From Bordetella parapertussis (GTDB taxonomy: Bacteria; Pseudomonadota; Gammaproteobacteria; Burkholderiales; SG8-41): a stretch of 49,085 nt of DNA. The translations under genes and the position numbers were made by a program. Positions 8,184 to 16,406 of the stretch are shown piece after piece. Where the stretch lies: NCBI GenBank assembly GCA_945861275.1, contig CAMATZ010000047.1:1-49085 (forward strand). The letters run 5' to 3'. Every line of letters begins with the position of its first letter. The first letter of the stretch is position 1. A model generated the notes under the pieces. That model did no database searches, had not been told where the DNA came from, and saw only the letters and a list, made by a program, of their open reading frames with translations.

Positions 8184-8597
8184 GTGGCACGTAAATGGTT
8201 GATTCCCATACTGATTTTTGTCGCGGTTTTTGTGTTGTCCAGTCAGGGGCTGAAGGGCGGTCCGGAAATCTCGGTGAAGGAAGCGGTCGCCTTGTTGAAG
8301 GGCGATCCGCGTCCGCTGTTGATCGATTTGCGTGAGCGCACGGAGTACGATCAAGGCCACCTGCCGGGCGCGATTTCCGTGCCTATGGCTGATTTCAAGG
8401 GCCGCATGGAAAGCCTTAAGTTGCCGAAAATGGATGTGCTGGTGCTTTATGCCGCCGACGATGCGCGCGCCCGCGAGGCGACCAGGCATCTATACGATAA
8501 CGGCTATCAGGGTGCGCTGACGTTAACCGGCGGCTTCGAGGGGTGGCGCGCGGCAGGGCTGGCGGTGGAAAAATCGCCGCCGGCGACACCACAATAA
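8184..8597 (+). CDS. Membrane-anchored rhodanese-like protein lacking the catalytic cysteine
   Basis: A 137-residue protein with one N-terminal membrane segment (KWLIPILIFVAVFVL) and a single rhodanese domain: LLIDLRERTEYDQGHLPGA, then the active-site loop region, then GFEGWRAAGL at the end. In active sulfurtransferases the loop is CxxxxR; here it is A90-A-D-D-A-R95, with the Arg kept and the Cys replaced by Ala. It is therefore probably not a sulfurtransferase and may be a binding or regulatory module. The GTG start at 8184 is preceded by GGTGGGG. It likely forms a two-gene unit with the HExxH lipoprotein upstream. Confidence 0.82.
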   Translation: MARKWLIPILIFVAVFVLSSQGLKGGPEISVKEAVALLKGDPRPLLIDLRERTEYDQGHLPGAISVPMADFKGRMESLKLPKMDVLVLYAADDARAREATRHLYDNGYQGALTLTGGFEGWRAAGLAVEKSPPATPQ

Positions 8598-8644
8598 TGA
8601 AGTGCAAACCTGAAATGCCTCTGCGGTGATGTTTTGAACTTGGG

Positions 8645-9460
8645 CTATTTAACGCGTGCCGCAATCAGTTTTTGTATCTGCGCCACTGCGGCGGCGATCT
8701 TGAATTCCAGTCCCTGTTTGCCATAAGCTACGCTGGCGCGCGCGGGATTGCCTGCCACGCCGGTAACCTTGAAGTCGCCGCCCGGCGCGAGTTTGTCTTT
8801 GCGTATCAGGTTCGGGTCTATCGCCAGCAACTCCGAGGTGTCTTCGATGCCGGCGTGCGTGCCGATGGCTTCCGGCGTTTCGCCCTGGCTGCGCAGCCAT
8901 TTTGAAAATGTCTGCGAATGATAATAATCGGCAGCGTAATGCACCCGCACATCGCTGCCGGCCCATTCCTTGTTAAGCTGTACGGCCACCGCCTTTAACC
9001 CTTTTTGATTGGGGCCGCTGTCGCCGATCAGCACAATATTCTTGAAGCCGTTGACCCGAAAACTGCGCGCGGCGTACTCGGTGACTTTCATGAAAATTTC
9101 TTCCGTCAGCGTAATCGTGCCGGGAAACAGCATATGCCCGCTGGGCGGATGAAGGTTGCCCTCCGGCACATAGGCCAGTACCGGCGCCACCAGCGCGTTG
9201 CCGAGCCGCTGCGCGATGTGCCCGGCGGCGTGCTTGACGATGAAATTGTGCTTGCCCAGCACCATATGCGGCCCGTTTTGTTCGGTGCCGCCGGTGGGGA
9301 AAATGATCGTGGTTTTGCCGGCGTTGATGGCGTCGCGCACTTCGACCCAGGTGAGTTCTTCGACGAACACGCTGCCGCCGGCCGGCGCGCAATGGGCCAT
9401 GCGGGCGGGCGCCGACGCGACCAACACCCCGAAGCATATCGTCATGATGATGCGCGTCAT
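8645..9460 (-). CDS. Exported creatininase-family protein with altered metal ligands
   Basis: The 271-residue protein has a signal peptide (MTRIIMTICFGVLVASAPARMAHC) and the creatininase fold motifs: ELTWVEVRDAI, PTGGTEQNGPHM (residues 56-66), FPGTITL and THAGIEDTSELL. Creatininase proper binds two metals through a Glu-x-His, an Asp, and a His-x-Glu in the NGH loop. Here the first site reads E60-Q-N62 and the NGH loop reads GDSGPN (146-151), so several ligands differ. It is therefore unlikely to be a standard creatinine amidohydrolase. It is the last gene of the IclR/CoA-transferase/CitE/NIPSNAP/Bug operon, 13 bases after the Bug stop. Activity unknown, possibly an exported amidohydrolase or binding protein. 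Confidence 0.78.
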   Translation of the reverse strand: MTRIIMTICFGVLVASAPARMAHCAPAGGSVFVEELTWVEVRDAINAGKTTIIFPTGGTEQNGPHMVLGKHNFIVKHAAGHIAQRLGNALVAPVLAYVPEGNLHPPSGHMLFPGTITLTEEIFMKVTEYAARSFRVNGFKNIVLIGDSGPNQKGLKAVAVQLNKEWAGSDVRVHYAADYYHSQTFSKWLRSQGETPEAIGTHAGIEDTSELLAIDPNLIRKDKLAPGGDFKVTGVAGNPARASVAYGKQGLEFKIAAAVAQIQKLIAARVK

Positions 9461-9473
9461 ACGAACCTCACTC

Positions 9474-10442
9474 TTATTGCGCGGTTGCGCCGGAAGCCTT
9501 CACAACCCTCGCCCACTTTACCAGTTCGCTGTGGATATACGCGCTGAATTCCGCCGCAGAACTGCCCACTGCAATGGCGCCATCGGCGGCGAGACGCGTG
9601 GTTACATCGGGAAACCGCAAGGCTTTCACGAACGCGGCGTTAAGCGTTGCGATAACCGGTAGCGGCGTGCCCGACGGAACCAAGATGCCGGTCCACGAGG
9701 TTGCTTCCGCACCCGCAAACCCCGCTTGCGCCATCGTCGGCAATTCGGGGGCCACGGCGGAGCGCTCGGGCGTGGTAACCGCCAGCGCGCGCACGCGGCC
9801 ACTGCGGTGGTGCGGCATCGACGAGGGGATGCCGTTGAAAACCAGTTGCAATTGCCCCGCTATCAAATCGGTGAGCGCCGGGCTACCGCCCTTGTACGGC
9901 ACGTGCACGAGGTCTATGCCGGCCACGGACTTGAACAGTTCCGCTGCCAGGTGCGAACCCGTGCCGCTGCCCGCCGAGCCGAAATTGAGCGCGCCGGGTT
10001 TTGCTTTCGCCAGCGCCGCCAATTCCTTGACCGACTTCGCTGCGAGCGAGGGTTGCACCAGCAACATGTAGGCCGCCGAAGCCAGTTGCGTCACCGGCGC
10101 GAAATCGCGCACCGGGTCGTAAGACAGCTTGCGATAGAGCGCCGGGCTGATGGCGATGTTGCCGATGGTGCCCATCAGCAGCGTGTGGCCGTCGGGCGCG
10201 GCCTTGGCCACGATTTCCGTGCCGATAATGCCGCCGGAGCCGGGCCGGTTGTCGATCACCACTTGCTGACCCAGCATGTCGGCGAGTTTGGGCGCCACCG
10301 AGCGTGCCACCAGATCGGTGGTGCCGCCCGCGCCGTTGGGGACGATGAAGCGGATAGGGCGCGAGGGGAAGGGCGGTTCGGCGGCGCTCACCGGCATGGG
10401 CATGCAGGCAAGCGCAAATCCAGCCGCGACTCCCCGTCGCAT
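9474..10442 (-). CDS. Bug-family tripartite tricarboxylate transporter receptor
   Basis: Periplasmic receptor of 322 residues. The signal peptide MRRGVAAGFALACMPMPVSAA is followed by FPSRPIRFIVPNGAGGTTD, VIDNRPGSGGIIG, VHVPYKGGSPALTDLIAG and RSAVAPELPTMAQAG, all family signatures. The ATG at 10442 was preferred because it starts the signal peptide; the frame is open about 100 bases further upstream into the NIPSNAP gene. Only two bases separate it from that gene's stop, so they are one transcript. The ligand is presumably the acid processed by the CoA-transferase and CitE-like lyase of the same operon. Confidence 0.94.
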   Translation of the reverse strand: MRRGVAAGFALACMPMPVSAAEPPFPSRPIRFIVPNGAGGTTDLVARSVAPKLADMLGQQVVIDNRPGSGGIIGTEIVAKAAPDGHTLLMGTIGNIAISPALYRKLSYDPVRDFAPVTQLASAAYMLLVQPSLAAKSVKELAALAKAKPGALNFGSAGSGTGSHLAAELFKSVAGIDLVHVPYKGGSPALTDLIAGQLQLVFNGIPSSMPHHRSGRVRALAVTTPERSAVAPELPTMAQAGFAGAEATSWTGILVPSGTPLPVIATLNAAFVKALRFPDVTTRLAADGAIAVGSSAAEFSAYIHSELVKWARVVKASGATAQ

Positions 10443-10444
10443 GG

Positions 10445-11077
10445 TTACTGCAACGGCGAAAACGCAGACGGCATCAGTATCTTGTTTTCCTGTGCAACAA
10501 GGCTGTACCCCGGCAGTCCCAGCTTTTCGGCGGAAGGGGGCCACACGCCGGCAGCATGCGCCTTGTCGCGCGTGGCGTTGCGCGCATCCAGCGTCGGGTA
10601 GGGCCAGATATGCACAAATTTGTTAAGGCCGCCAAGCTCGGAATACCACGCCGCGCACAGCGGGCTGAATTTCAGGCGCTCCGGCACGCCTTTCTCCCAC
10701 ACCGCGCGCAGCTTGGGCAGATCGCCCGCAGCGTGGGTATAGGTGCGCATCTCGTAATACGGCCCCATCGTGGCAGCTTTGAGTTCGGGCGAGATGGAAA
10801 ACGGAATCATGATCTCGGAGCGCATGTTGACGATGAACTCGGTGGTGGCAGGCGGCCACGCGCCGTCTTTTACCGCGGCAGCGCGTATGCGATTGCGCTC
10901 TTCCAGATCCTTGTACGGCCACACGTGAACAATCTGATTCAGCGGGCCGATCTCGGTATGCCAGAACGCGGTCAGTTCCGAGTATTTCTTGCGTTTTTCG
11001 TAGGCCTCGCCAAAGCGTTTTTCGACTTCGGCCAGTGACCGGGGTTTCAAATCGTAAGTTCTCATTTCGTAAATCAT
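10445..11077 (-). CDS. NIPSNAP family protein, two tandem domains
   Basis: A 210-residue protein built of two NIPSNAP domains. Repeat one starts IYEMRTYDLKPRSLAEVEKRF and contains NQIVHVWPYKDLEERNR. Repeat two starts YYEMRTYTHAAGDLPKL and contains NKFVHIWPYPTLDARN. NIPSNAP proteins are dimeric ferredoxin-like folds of uncertain biochemical role that often accompany Bug receptors and CoA enzymes in betaproteobacteria. GGAG precedes the ATG at 11077. It has no signal peptide, so it is cytosolic. It lies between the CitE-like lyase (337 bases upstream) and the Bug gene (two bases downstream). Confidence 0.88.
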   Translation of the reverse strand: MIYEMRTYDLKPRSLAEVEKRFGEAYEKRKKYSELTAFWHTEIGPLNQIVHVWPYKDLEERNRIRAAAVKDGAWPPATTEFIVNMRSEIMIPFSISPELKAATMGPYYEMRTYTHAAGDLPKLRAVWEKGVPERLKFSPLCAAWYSELGGLNKFVHIWPYPTLDARNATRDKAHAAGVWPPSAEKLGLPGYSLVAQENKILMPSAFSPLQ

Positions 11078-11414
11078 GGTTGCTCCTTGTTGTTTTTACT
11101 ACAAAAACCTCACCGCAAAGGCGCACAGAACGCAGAGAACTGCCGCACAGAAAACCTAAACGTTTCAGGATGTTCTCTGTGTAACCTCTGCGTCTGCGCG
11201 GAGAAGCTGTTCGCTTTAAGAAATTCCGCTGCAATCCATACGCACCCCGCGCGCAGCTTTTGCGCCACCCTGCACACCCTGATGCCGGTTGAGGTGCCGG
11301 GCGTGAATTGCGCGATGCCGGCAAGGGTGAAAGTTAGCGGTTTTCGGCGCTGGAGGCAAGCGGGTTTATGCAACAGTTTTGGGCGCGGTGTTAGATCGCC
11401 ACATTGCGACCCCA
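11078..11414. repeat. 337-base spacer holding an inverted CTCTGTG/CTCTGCG-type repeat
   Basis: No gene is seen. Bases 11112-11139 and 11172-11201 form an imperfect inverted repeat: left arm ACCGCAAAGGCGCACAGAAC and so on, right arm TTCTCTGTGTAACCTCTGCG and so on. A related short piece lies at 12338-12365 in the next upstream spacer. This looks like a dispersed non-coding repeat. The rest (11210-11414) shows no motif I can name. The spacer separates the NIPSNAP and CitE-like genes within one co-oriented cluster, so a paired-arm RNA could also modulate read-through. Confidence 0.55.
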
Positions 11415-12335
11415 TTATGCGCGATGTTGCATCGCCGCCAGCGTGCGTGATTCGCGCTGTTTGATCGCCTCGTAACGGGCAATGAGTTTGCGCGCGCGCA
11501 CAATGATCGGAATATCCACCATCTTGCCATCGAGCATGAATGAGCCGCGCCCGCTGGCAGCAGCGTCGTTGTCGAGCTGGATCAGCTTTTGCGCGTATTC
11601 AACTTCCGCAGCGCCCGGCGTGTATTCCTGATTGACGATAGTGACCTGGCCGGGATGGATGCAGCCCGCGCCCATGAACCCGAAATCGCGCGAGCGCCGC
11701 ACCATTTTGCGAAACGCCTCCCAGTCGCCGAATCCGGCAATGCTGTCGATAAAGCCCAGCGGCACGATGCCCACGGTATTCGCGGCAAAAATCATCTGCT
11801 GCTTGGGATAAACCAACGCCTCGCCGGTGGGTTGCATATTGTTGTCGAGCGCAAAATCCTCGCCGCCGATGTTGCAGGCGACAATGCGCGGCGAGGCACT
11901 CACGATATCGCGTATCCGGAAAAACGCAGCTGCGGTTTCGATCATGGCGATGAATTTGGTATGCCCCACCGGCATGCCGCGCTTTGTTTCGAGTTCGCTG
12001 ACCAGTTCATCGAGCAGTTGCAGGTGCGACACGCCACCGACTTTGGTACACGCCAGCGCATCGACGTCGGGGCATATCGAATGTTCTATGTCGCGCACCG
12101 CCTGCGATAGCGGCTGATTAAAACGCACCACCACGTCAGCGCCGCCGCGCCGTACACGCGCCGCGGCTTTCTCGATGAGTTTGCGCGCGCCGGCTTTTTC
12201 AGATGGCGGCACGCTGTCCTCGAGATCGAGCTGCACCACATCGGCGCCGCGCGTGTGGGCTTTGTCCACGTACTTTTCGACGTTGACGGGGCAATACATC
12301 AGCGAGCGCCAGACGGGTTGTTCGCGGTTTATCAT
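11415..12335 (-). CDS. CitE-like CoA-ester lyase (HpcH/HpaI aldolase fold)
   Basis: The 306-residue protein resembles the CitE/malyl-CoA/citramalyl-CoA lyase family, Mg-dependent TIM barrels that cleave beta-hydroxyacyl-CoA esters to acetyl-CoA or propionyl-CoA plus an oxoacid. Visible motifs are RSLMYCPVN (10-18), VVQLDLEDSVPPSEK (D37, E39, D40), the substrate-binding Arg in VVRFN (71), MIETAAA (E133), GGEDFALD (E159, D164) and GCIHPGQV. The GGAGG Shine-Dalgarno for the ATG at 12335 lies inside a dispersed repeat fragment. The CoA-transferase gene is 36 bases upstream. The pair (activate an acid, then cleave its CoA ester) resembles citramalate, itaconate or malate dissimilation. The exact substrate is inferred only at that level. 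Confidence 0.85.
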   Translation of the reverse strand: MINREQPVWRSLMYCPVNVEKYVDKAHTRGADVVQLDLEDSVPPSEKAGARKLIEKAAARVRRGGADVVVRFNQPLSQAVRDIEHSICPDVDALACTKVGGVSHLQLLDELVSELETKRGMPVGHTKFIAMIETAAAFFRIRDIVSASPRIVACNIGGEDFALDNNMQPTGEALVYPKQQMIFAANTVGIVPLGFIDSIAGFGDWEAFRKMVRRSRDFGFMGAGCIHPGQVTIVNQEYTPGAAEVEYAQKLIQLDNDAAASGRGSFMLDGKMVDIPIIVRARKLIARYEAIKQRESRTLAAMQHRA

Positions 12336-12337
12336 CG

Positions 12338-12365
12338 CAGTTCCTCCGTGTCCTCTGTGGCAATA
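12338..12365. repeat. Fragment of dispersed CTCTGTG-type repeat carrying an SD
   Basis: The text TTCCTCCGTGTCCTCTGTGG resembles the right arm of the repeat at 11172-11201. On the minus strand it supplies GGAGGAA seven bases before the ATG of the CitE-like gene at 12335, so a repeat fragment appears to serve as its ribosome binding site. Confidence 0.5.
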
Positions 12366-12371
12366 AGGGTT

Positions 12372-13628
12372 TTAGCTTGATTTTTTTCGTTGCGGTCCGG
12401 CGTAAATCACGCCGCCATCGGCCAGCGCTTGTATCGCGGCCGCCGACAGGCCCAGGCCACCCAAAATTTCATGATTATGCTCGCCCAGATTAGGCGCGCG
12501 CAGGCGTACTGCGCCCGGTGTGCCGGACATCGTCGGCACCACGCTGTGCATCGGTATTGCGCCCATTTCGTCGTCGGGGTACTCGGCGACGATCTCGCGC
12601 GCGAGCACGTGCGGGTCCCGCACGAACTGCGCAATGTCGTACACCGGGCCGACTGTCACTTCGTGTTGATCAAAGAACGCCATGTTTTCCGCCTGCGTCA
12701 TATGGGCGATGAAGTCGCCGACGATGGCGTCGAGTTCGGTGGCGTGTTTGACTCTTTCGGTGTTGGTCTTGTAACGCGGGTTTTCCAGCAAATCCGCGCG
12801 ACCAATCACCCGAAACAGGCGCTCGGTCATGGCTTGGGTGGAGGCCGACATACTCACCCACTTATCGTCGCTGGTGCGATACACATTGCGCGGCGCCGCG
12901 GTGGTTGAGCGGCTGCCGGTGCGCTCACGCAGTTTGCCGCCGGCTTTGTAAGCCGCCGCTTGTGGACCCATGAAGGTAAACAGCGGCTCCAGCAGCGGCA
13001 GATCTATCACCTGCCCCTGTCCGCCACTCACCTCGATATTACGCAGCGCGATCATCACCGCGAACGCGCCATACGTGCCGGCGGTGCAATCAGCCAACTG
13101 AATCGGAGGCAACACCGGCTCGCGGTCGGCAAAACCGTTTAATGCCGCGAACCCGGACATGCCTTCGGCCAGCGTGCCGAAGCCGGGCTTGTGTTTGTAC
13201 GGCCCGGTCTGCCCCCAGCCGCTGACGCGCACGATCACGAGCCTGGGGTTGCGCGCAAGCAATACCACGGGGCCGAAACCCATTTTTTCCAGCGTGCCAG
13301 GCCGGAAGTTCTCGATCAACACCTGCGCGCTGTCGATGAGCTTAAGCAGCAGCTCTTTTGCTCGCGGCTTGCGCAGATCAAGGCACACGCTTTTCTTGTT
13401 GCGCGCGTAAACCTTCCAGTTGACCGCGATGCCGCCAACCAGCCAGTCGCGCAGGGCGTCGCCTTCGGGGGTCTCTATTTTGACAACTTCAGCGCCGAAA
13501 TCCGCCAGCAGCAGGCTCACCATATTGCCCGCCACTACGCGCGACATATCGAGCACGCGCACGCCATCGAGCGGACAGTGTGCGTCGCGCGCAAACTGCT
13601 TTTGCGGTAGTCCGGGGAGGTCAATCAT
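12372..13628 (-). CDS. CaiB/BaiF family (class III) CoA-transferase
   Basis: A 418-residue class III CoA-transferase: LDGVRVLDMSRVVAGNMVS (20-38), LADFGAEVVKIETPEGDALR (41-60), ARNKKSVCLDL, VRVSGWGQTGPYKHKPGF, and the nucleophilic Asp180 in QLADCTAGTYG. The second domain ends GLGLSAAAIQALADGGV. The ATG at 13628 was chosen; a TTG four codons earlier is possible. It is the first enzyme gene downstream of the IclR regulator, followed after 36 bases by the CitE-like lyase. It probably forms a CoA ester of a short hydroxy-dicarboxylate, which the lyase then cleaves. It is clearly different from the CoA-transferase at 2934-4142, so each cluster has its own. Confidence 0.9.
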   Translation of the reverse strand: MIDLPGLPQKQFARDAHCPLDGVRVLDMSRVVAGNMVSLLLADFGAEVVKIETPEGDALRDWLVGGIAVNWKVYARNKKSVCLDLRKPRAKELLLKLIDSAQVLIENFRPGTLEKMGFGPVVLLARNPRLVIVRVSGWGQTGPYKHKPGFGTLAEGMSGFAALNGFADREPVLPPIQLADCTAGTYGAFAVMIALRNIEVSGGQGQVIDLPLLEPLFTFMGPQAAAYKAGGKLRERTGSRSTTAAPRNVYRTSDDKWVSMSASTQAMTERLFRVIGRADLLENPRYKTNTERVKHATELDAIVGDFIAHMTQAENMAFFDQHEVTVGPVYDIAQFVRDPHVLAREIVAEYPDDEMGAIPMHSVVPTMSGTPGAVRLRAPNLGEHNHEILGGLGLSAAAIQALADGGVIYAGPQRKKSS

Positions 13629-13766
13629 GGTCGAAACCAAAAGGCTTCAGCGAAAACAAAATGCCGGCAAAAGCGCACCGCGTCCTCGGCAAAACGGGTG
13701 CGGCGGGTTGCGCCGCGCTTACGTGTCTGCCGCGTTTGCTGCGCGAATGCGCTGTATGCCGAACGC

Positions 13767-14558
13767 TTACGCGCCGTTGTTCAATTGCTTTTCAATCAGA
13801 CGCGCTTCGTTTTTGAGCAGCGAGGCGATTTCAACCACGCGCTTCTCGGTCATACGGCTGGAAATGGTGGACACGGACAGCGCGGCGAATGCAATGCCGG
13901 ACTGATTGCGTATAGCGTGGCCCACCGAGCGCACACCCGCCAGCGTCGGCGCTTCACGCATCGAGTAGCCGAGCTTTTGCGCCTTGCGCGCCTGCGCCAG
14001 CAGCATGGCGCCGGAAACACCATACTCCTCGTAGCGTGGTTGATTGCTGGTGATAATGCCCTGAATTTCTTCGTCCGGCAGCGCGGCGACTATGGCGAGA
14101 CTGCCGGTGCCCACGCCCAGCGGACGGCGCATGCCGATGTCGAGGGTGAAGGTTTTGATCGGAAACGTGCCTTCATGGCGGTCTATGCAGACGGCGTCAG
14201 GCCCGCTGCGCTGGGTGAGAAACACGGTGTCGCCGGTGGCTTCCGCAATGCGCACCATGCCGGGGTGGCAGATTTCGCGCATATTGAAACGCGGCGCGGC
14301 GGTCAGGCCCAACTCGAAAGCCATCGATCCCAAATAGTAACGGTGCGTATCGGCATCCTGCTGCACCATGCCCTCGTGCGCGAGGCATTTCAACATGCGA
14401 TGCACGGTGGGCCGCTGCAGGCTGGTGCGCGTGGCGAGGTCAAGCAGTCGCGAGCCGGAACGGTTGTGGGCGGCGATTTCGCGCAACAACAGCAGCGCGC
14501 GTTCTATACTTTGGGTGCCGGTGAGCCGGCCCTGCTCGACGGACGAGATTCTGGACAT
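13767..14558 (-). CDS. IclR family transcriptional regulator
   Basis: A 263-residue regulator. An N-terminal winged helix-turn-helix (SIERALLLLREIAAHNRSGS to RPTVHRMLKCLAHEGMVQ, residues about 17-66) is followed by the IclR effector-binding domain (GDTVFLTQRSGPDAVCIDR, IGMRRPLGVGTGSLAIVAALP). Such proteins bind a small metabolite and control neighbouring catabolic genes. It heads the minus-strand CoA-transferase/CitE/NIPSNAP/Bug/creatininase set and is divergent from prpB, with a 198-base spacer containing several inverted repeats, so it probably regulates both sides. The ligand is unknown. Confidence 0.92.
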   Translation of the reverse strand: MSRISSVEQGRLTGTQSIERALLLLREIAAHNRSGSRLLDLATRTSLQRPTVHRMLKCLAHEGMVQQDADTHRYYLGSMAFELGLTAAPRFNMREICHPGMVRIAEATGDTVFLTQRSGPDAVCIDRHEGTFPIKTFTLDIGMRRPLGVGTGSLAIVAALPDEEIQGIITSNQPRYEEYGVSGAMLLAQARKAQKLGYSMREAPTLAGVRSVGHAIRNQSGIAFAALSVSTISSRMTEKRVVEIASLLKNEARLIEKQLNNGA

Positions 14559-14756
14559 AATGGCGGGTAATCCTGTAGGCAGTCCGAATAATGGTGTAGT
14601 GCTTTGGAGTCCACTATTATAACTCCTATTGCAAATAATAGGCTATTACGCTAGGTTTCAAGAGTACAAGTTTTAATATTAACCACTTAAGTCCGTTGAT
14701 TGGACATCGTTTCTGTAACGGAAAAACTGTTTTTCCAGCCTCCATGGAGCACGCAC
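14559..14756. promoter_or_regulatory. Divergent iclR/prpB control region with inverted repeats
   Basis: The AT-rich spacer contains a minus-strand TATAAT (14621-14616), the perfect inverted repeat CCTATT-N6-AATAGG (14625-14642), and a hairpin GGAAAAA-CTG-TTTTTCC (14720-14736) in the prpB leader just before its GGAG. These are plausible IclR operator and leader elements. No pair of -35/-10 hexamers with good spacing was found for prpB. Confidence 0.45.
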
Positions 14757-15680
14757 ATGACTGAACTTTCCAGCGCCAAGGCCATCCCTGCCGCGCAGTC
14801 GGCTTCGGCGGGCGCGCGTTTTCGCGCCGCAGTGGCTGCCGAGAAGCCGTTGCAAATCGCCGGCGCCATCAACGCATACGCCGCGCGCATGGCCGCGCGC
14901 ACCGGCTTCAAGGCGATTTACCTGTCGGGTGGTGGCGTGGCCGCGGGTTCGCTTGGTGTGCCGGATCTGGGTATCAGCACGCTCGATGATGTGTTGATAG
15001 ACATACGGCGGATTACAGACGTGTGTACGCTGCCGTTGCTGGTGGATGTGGATACCGGCTGGGGCGGCGCCTTCAATATTGCGCGTACCGTGAAATCCTT
15101 GATCAAGTTCGGCGCGGGCGCCATGCATATCGAGGATCAGGTGCAACAAAAACGCTGCGGCCACCGTCCGAACAAGGAAATCGTGAGCAAGGATGAAATG
15201 GTCGATCGCATCAAAGCCGCGGTCGATGCCAGGACCGACAGCCAATTTGTGGTGATGGCGCGCACCGACTCGCTGGCGGTGGAAGGCCTGCAGGCGGCGA
15301 TTGATCGCGCGTGCGCGTGCGTGGAAGCGGGCGCGGACATGATTTTCCCCGAGGCGATTACCGAATTGCCGATGTACAAGAAGTTTGCTGACGCGGTGAA
15401 AGTGCCGATCCTTGCCAATATCACCGAGTTTGGCAAAACACCGCTGTTCTCGACACAGGAACTGGCGAGCGCGAATGTGGCGATGGCGCTGTATCCGTTG
15501 TCGGCTTGGCGCGCCGCCAATGCCGCGACGCTCAAGGTTTACCAGGCGTTGCGCAAGGATGGCCACCAGAAGAATGTCGTCGAATCAATGCAAACACGCG
15601 ATGATCTTTACGACTATCTGGATTACCACGCGTTTGAAGGCAAACTCGACACGCTGTTCGCGCAGGGCAAAAAGCAGTAG
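14757..15680 (+). CDS. prpB: Methylisocitrate lyase
   Basis: The 307-residue protein closely follows the PrpB sequence pattern throughout: [39 protein letters not shown], and the catalytic KRCGH (132-136, Cys134), then [40 protein letters not shown] and [13 protein letters not shown]. PrpB cleaves 2-methylisocitrate to pyruvate and succinate in propionate degradation. The ATG at 14757 has GGAG seven bases upstream; an in-frame ATG at 14700 would add an implausible leader. prpC and acnD/prpD partners are not adjacent, so it stands alone, divergent from the IclR gene, and may serve a C3/C4 lyase role in that cluster. Related oxaloacetate decarboxylases are a less likely alternative. Confidence 0.92.
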   Translation: MTELSSAKAIPAAQSASAGARFRAAVAAEKPLQIAGAINAYAARMAARTGFKAIYLSGGGVAAGSLGVPDLGISTLDDVLIDIRRITDVCTLPLLVDVDTGWGGAFNIARTVKSLIKFGAGAMHIEDQVQQKRCGHRPNKEIVSKDEMVDRIKAAVDARTDSQFVVMARTDSLAVEGLQAAIDRACACVEAGADMIFPEAITELPMYKKFADAVKVPILANITEFGKTPLFSTQELASANVAMALYPLSAWRAANAATLKVYQALRKDGHQKNVVESMQTRDDLYDYLDYHAFEGKLDTLFAQGKKQ

Positions 15681-15739
15681 CGCGCGGGGATGCCGTCATC
15701 ACCCCTCGCACCGCAACACAAAATTCGAAAGCCAGGACC

Positions 15740-15916
15740 ATGAACGACAAAAAATGGATGTGCATACTGTGCGGTTTTGTGTACGAAGAAGCCTTGGGCA
15801 TACCCGACGAAGGCATACCACCCGGCACGCGCTGGGACGATGTGCCGGCGGATTGGACTTGCCCGCATTGTTCTGCTACCAAAGACGATTTTGAGATGTT
15901 GGAGATACAGGCTTGA
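15740..15916 (+). CDS. Rubredoxin
   Basis: A 58-residue iron protein with the complete Fe(Cys)4 pattern: WMCILCGFVYEEALG (CxxCG) and ADWTCPHCSATKDDFEM (CPxC). Acidic residues and the PPGTRWDDVPADW loop are typical. Rubredoxins shuttle single electrons in the cytosol, for example to alkane hydroxylases or oxygen- and peroxide-reducing enzymes. The start ATG at 15740 follows AGGA closely. It lies 59 bases after prpB in the same direction and converges with the HNH gene; its redox partner is not evident in the window. Confidence 0.95.
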   Translation: MNDKKWMCILCGFVYEEALGIPDEGIPPGTRWDDVPADWTCPHCSATKDDFEMLEIQA

Positions 15917-15954
15917 TGGGCATGGCTGTCCGGTAAGTCGCGCAAGGCCGTGGC

Positions 15955-16320
15955 TTAATCCCGCTTTTTGGATTCCATCATCGCCTTCAATTGCGCAAAA
16001 GGATTAAACGTCGCGGCCGCAGGCGCGTTTTCTGCGTCCGTGCGCCCTGCGCTATCTTTCAACTTGGAATGTTCATGCTCATGGCAATAGGTGCAGAGGA
16101 GTTCCCAATTGCTGCCGTCCGGCGGATTGTCATCGTGATTGCTGTTCTTGTGGTGGACTTCCAGCAGTTGCAGATTGCTATGCGTAAACGTACGCGCACA
16201 TCGCCCGCACACCCACGGAAAGAGTTTCAGTGCCTGCGCCCGATAGCCGGCGGCCCGCTTATCGGCGTTGCGCCGGGCTTCACGAACCACCTGATCCAGC
16301 CGCTCATTTGCTTGTGCCAT
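15955..16320 (-). CDS. HNH nuclease, YajD-like
   Basis: A 121-residue protein whose centre holds a zinc-ribbon HNH motif: WVCGRCARTF (CxxC), LEVHHKNSNHDDNPPDGSNW (HH and N) and LLCTYCHEHEHSK (CxxC plus His). This arrangement matches small YajD-type HNH nucleases, which are chromosomally encoded and of poorly known role. N- and C-terminal flanks are charged and helical. It converges with the rubredoxin gene (38 bases) and its 5' side borders the hairpin-rich spacer 16321-16974. No methylase or phage gene is nearby. Confidence 0.85.
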   Translation of the reverse strand: MAQANERLDQVVREARRNADKRAAGYRAQALKLFPWVCGRCARTFTHSNLQLLEVHHKNSNHDDNPPDGSNWELLCTYCHEHEHSKLKDSAGRTDAENAPAAATFNPFAQLKAMMESKKRD

Positions 16321-16406
16321 GGAGGTGCATGCGTGTGCTATAGGACGTCAGCTTACGACAAAAACCCGTCTGCTGGAAAGCGGTCGGCGCGACCGCCACA
16401 AACGCA

